A stretch of DNA of 31,783 nucleotides from UMGS755 sp045597205. Lineage in GTDB: Bacteria; Bacillota; Clostridia; UBA1381; UBA9506. Position numbers and translations under genes: made by a program. Each line of letters starts with the position of its first letter. The stretch's first letter is position 1. The DNA lies in assembly GCA_045597205.1 (NCBI GenBank), contig JAZODT010000071.1, positions 1-31,783 on the forward strand, read 5' to 3'. Below the pieces are notes generated by a model. That model did not search any database, was not told the origin of the DNA, and worked only from the letters and a program-made list of their open reading frames with translations. This document shows, one piece after another, positions 30,106 to 31,783 of the stretch.

Positions 30106-31455
30106 ATGCTATCAATTGTATCTTTATGTGGTATTATTATCGGCTTATGTTTATTGATTTTCTTTGCCTATAAGGGACATTCAATCATTTGGGTGGCACC
30201 AGTTTGTGCCATTATTGTTGCTATATTGGGTGGCATGAATATCTTAGATGCCTATTTAGGTGATTACATAAAAGGTGTGGCAGACTATGTTATTTCTTGG
30301 TTTCCCGCGTTTTTCCTTGGTGCAGTTTATGGAAAATTGATGGATGTGACTGGTTCTGCCCAATCTCTTGCTAATAAATTAGTGTCGATTATTGGTCCGC
30401 GGTTTGCCGTGGCAGCTGTTGTTCTTCCATGTCTTTTGATGACCTTTGGCGGCATTTCTTTGTTTGTAGTGGTGTTTGTTATTTATCCTATGGGTTATGC
30501 AATATACCGTGAAGCAAATTTGCCGCGAAAACTTCTTCCCGGCGCTATTGCTTTAGGTGCTTTTGGTATTACGATGACAGCCATACCAGGAACTCCGCAA
30601 ATTCAAAACATTATTCCCACCTCTTATTATGGCACAACCGCATCAGCTGCACCGTTAATGGGCATTGTTTCTGCCATTTTAATTGCAATACCGGGTTATT
30701 TGTATTTAGAATGGCGGTGTCGCGATGCACGCAAAAAGGGCTTGGGGTTTGTTGAAGATGATAAATATAAAGAAAATGAGAATGCAGGTACTGAGCAGCC
30801 ATCATGGCATTGGCTGAGCGGGTTATTGCCGTTATTTGTTGTTGTTTTAGTGCTAAATGTTTTACCGACCATTTTGTCTAAAGCCGGCCTTGCTGAATGG
30901 ACAGCCAGCCAGTCTATTGTTGTTGCGTTAGTTGTCGGTATCATCGTAACCTGTCTTATGAACTTAAAACAGTTTAAAGCACTTTTACCAGCAATTAATG
31001 AAGGTGCAAACGGCTCTTTAATGGCAATTATGAACACAGCCTGTGCTGTTGGTTTTGGTTCTGTGGTTAAAGTTGTTCCCGGCTTTGCACTTCTTAAAAA
31101 TGCAATGTTAAATATGCCGGGCAGTATTCTTTTTTCTGAGGCAGTTGCTGTTAATGTGCTAGCCGGAGCAACCGGCTCTGCTTCTGGTGGTATGTCTATT
31201 GCGCTGGAAGCTTTAGCTCCCCAGTATCTGGAAAAGGCAATGAGCATGGGAATGAATCCGGAACTGTTACATAGAGTTGCATCATTAGCATCCGGCGGAT
31301 TAGATACATTACCGCACAATGGCGCAGTATTGACTTTGCTTGCAGTGTCAAATTGCACACACAAGGAGTCATATATTGACATTTGTGTTACCTCTTGTAT
31401 TATTCCTGTTATTGTATCTTTAGCGGTGGCTTTTGTCTGGGGATTATTTGTTTAA
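30106..31455 (+). CDS. GntP family permease (gluconate/hydroxy-acid type)
   Basis: This is a 449-residue polytopic membrane protein of about twelve helices. Signature stretches of the GntP family include AYKGHSIIWVAPVCAIIVAIL, FFLGAVYGKLMDVTGSAQSLANKL, LPCLLMTFGGISLFVVVFVIYP, GITMTAIPGTPQIQNIIPT, NVLAGATGSASGGMSIALEAL and ASGGLDTLPHNGAVLTLL. Known members import gluconate, fructuronate or 3-hydroxybutyrate with H+; this version is closest in pattern to those annotated as hydroxybutyrate or general GntP permeases, so the substrate is open. AAAGGAG lies 9 nt before the ATG. A NagA-like gene follows after 75 nt and could be functionally linked. Confidence 0.9.
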   Translation: MLSIVSLCGIIIGLCLLIFFAYKGHSIIWVAPVCAIIVAILGGMNILDAYLGDYIKGVADYVISWFPAFFLGAVYGKLMDVTGSAQSLANKLVSIIGPRFAVAAVVLPCLLMTFGGISLFVVVFVIYPMGYAIYREANLPRKLLPGAIALGAFGITMTAIPGTPQIQNIIPTSYYGTTASAAPLMGIVSAILIAIPGYLYLEWRCRDARKKGLGFVEDDKYKENENAGTEQPSWHWLSGLLPLFVVVLVLNVLPTILSKAGLAEWTASQSIVVALVVGIIVTCLMNLKQFKALLPAINEGANGSLMAIMNTACAVGFGSVVKVVPGFALLKNAMLNMPGSILFSEAVAVNVLAGATGSASGGMSIALEALAPQYLEKAMSMGMNPELLHRVASLASGGLDTLPHNGAVLTLLAVSNCTHKESYIDICVTSCIIPVIVSLAVAFVWGLFV

Positions 31456-31530
31456 TTATGATATATTTTATAATTCTTTAGTAGAATTTGACACAAATAG
31501 TAAAGAACAGGTTTTGGAGTGTGATAGATT

Positions 31531-31783
31531 ATGAAATTTATTTTAAATGCAAATATTGTTACAGAATCCGGAATTCTATGGGATGGTGTCATTAAAATAC
31601 TAGATGGCAGAATTGCCCAAATAGCAACAAAACACGAAATCGAAATGCCGGCTAATGCTGAAATCATTGATGCAAAAGGGGCTTATGTTGGTCCGGGATT
31701 TGTTGATATTCATGTTCATGGTGCCAATGAGAAAAGCACCTACTCTAATGTTGATGATGTTGTGGAGGTAAGTCGGAGGCCAA
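31531..31783 (+). CDS. Amidohydrolase, probably N-acetylglucosamine-6-phosphate deacetylase-like (partial)
   Basis: The first 84 codons of a gene that continues past the right edge. The start MKFILNANIVTESGILWDGV and the stretch IDAKGAYVGPGFVDIHVHGAN are the N-terminal beta-sandwich and first metal motif (H-x-H) of the amidohydrolase superfamily. The NagA family has this layout, removing acetate from GlcNAc-6-P. Other members, such as D-aminoacylases or dihydroorotase-like enzymes, begin similarly, and the residues after the motif (EKSTYSNVDD) are not the usual GGYDTMD of NagA. GGAG lies 11 nt before the ATG. No T-run terminator follows gntP, so the two are probably in one operon. Confidence 0.65.
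   Translation, partial: MKFILNANIVTESGILWDGVIKILDGRIAQIATKHEIEMPANAEIIDAKGAYVGPGFVDIHVHGANEKSTYSNVDDVVEVSRRP

Noticed and set aside
31482..31516. Promoter before the NagA-like gene
   Set aside because: TTGACA at 31488-31493 has no matching -10 at the expected distance.

Overview
The window looks like a chromosomal segment of an endospore-forming, low-to-moderate GC Bacillota, most likely class Clostridia. This rests on sigma-H, SpoIVB and a PdaA-type deacetylase, on AGGAGG-type ribosome binding sites with some GTG starts, on sigma-A promoters close to consensus, and on the Bacillota-style gene order rimP-nusA-ylxR-infB-rbfA-nrnA. I cannot name the species.

Layout. Positions 1-301 hold the start of a minus-strand EamA-type transporter cut by the window edge. 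Positions 482-3747 are a plus-strand run behind an excellent promoter: an M20 dipeptidase-like peptidase, a PnuC-type transporter and glycerol-1-phosphate dehydrogenase. A 15-bp hairpin separates these from two minus-strand sporulation-type genes, pdaA and spoIVB (3817-6010). An AEC transporter, a minus-strand tRNA-Ser(GGA) with its own promoter and terminator, sigH and a zinc-ribbon protein follow (6189-8510).

Positions 8673-23793 are a long co-directional housekeeping block. It contains ribosome maturation, transcription and translation genes (rimP, nusA, ylxR, infB, rbfA), nucleic-acid enzymes (nrnA, RNase HI, TatD), an aminotransferase, trpS, rqcP, a TPR membrane protein, mutS2 and a SERCA-like Ca2+ ATPase. 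No ylxQ lies between ylxR and infB. RqcP and MutS2, both linked in other Bacillota to stalled or collided ribosomes, flank the TPR protein of unknown role.

From 23794 to about 30100 the window changes to accessory character. An AraC-family regulator is divergent from a 996-residue secreted protein made of three near-identical modules of about 245 residues. Each module carries an invariant H-x8-C-x4-C-x3-H signature, and an Ig-like and an unrecognised C-terminal domain follow. Then come a phd-doc toxin-antitoxin pair, whose Doc has Glu in place of the motif Lys, and a small membrane protein with a BamE-like C-terminus. The gaps between these genes are filled by related copies of a hairpin-rich interspersed repeat made of separable modules.

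The window ends with a GntP-family permease and the start of a NagA-like amidohydrolase. The items most worth following are the triplicated secreted protein with its AraC regulator and shared candidate operators, the modular repeat family, the Doc variant, and the rqcP-TPR-mutS2 neighbourhood.
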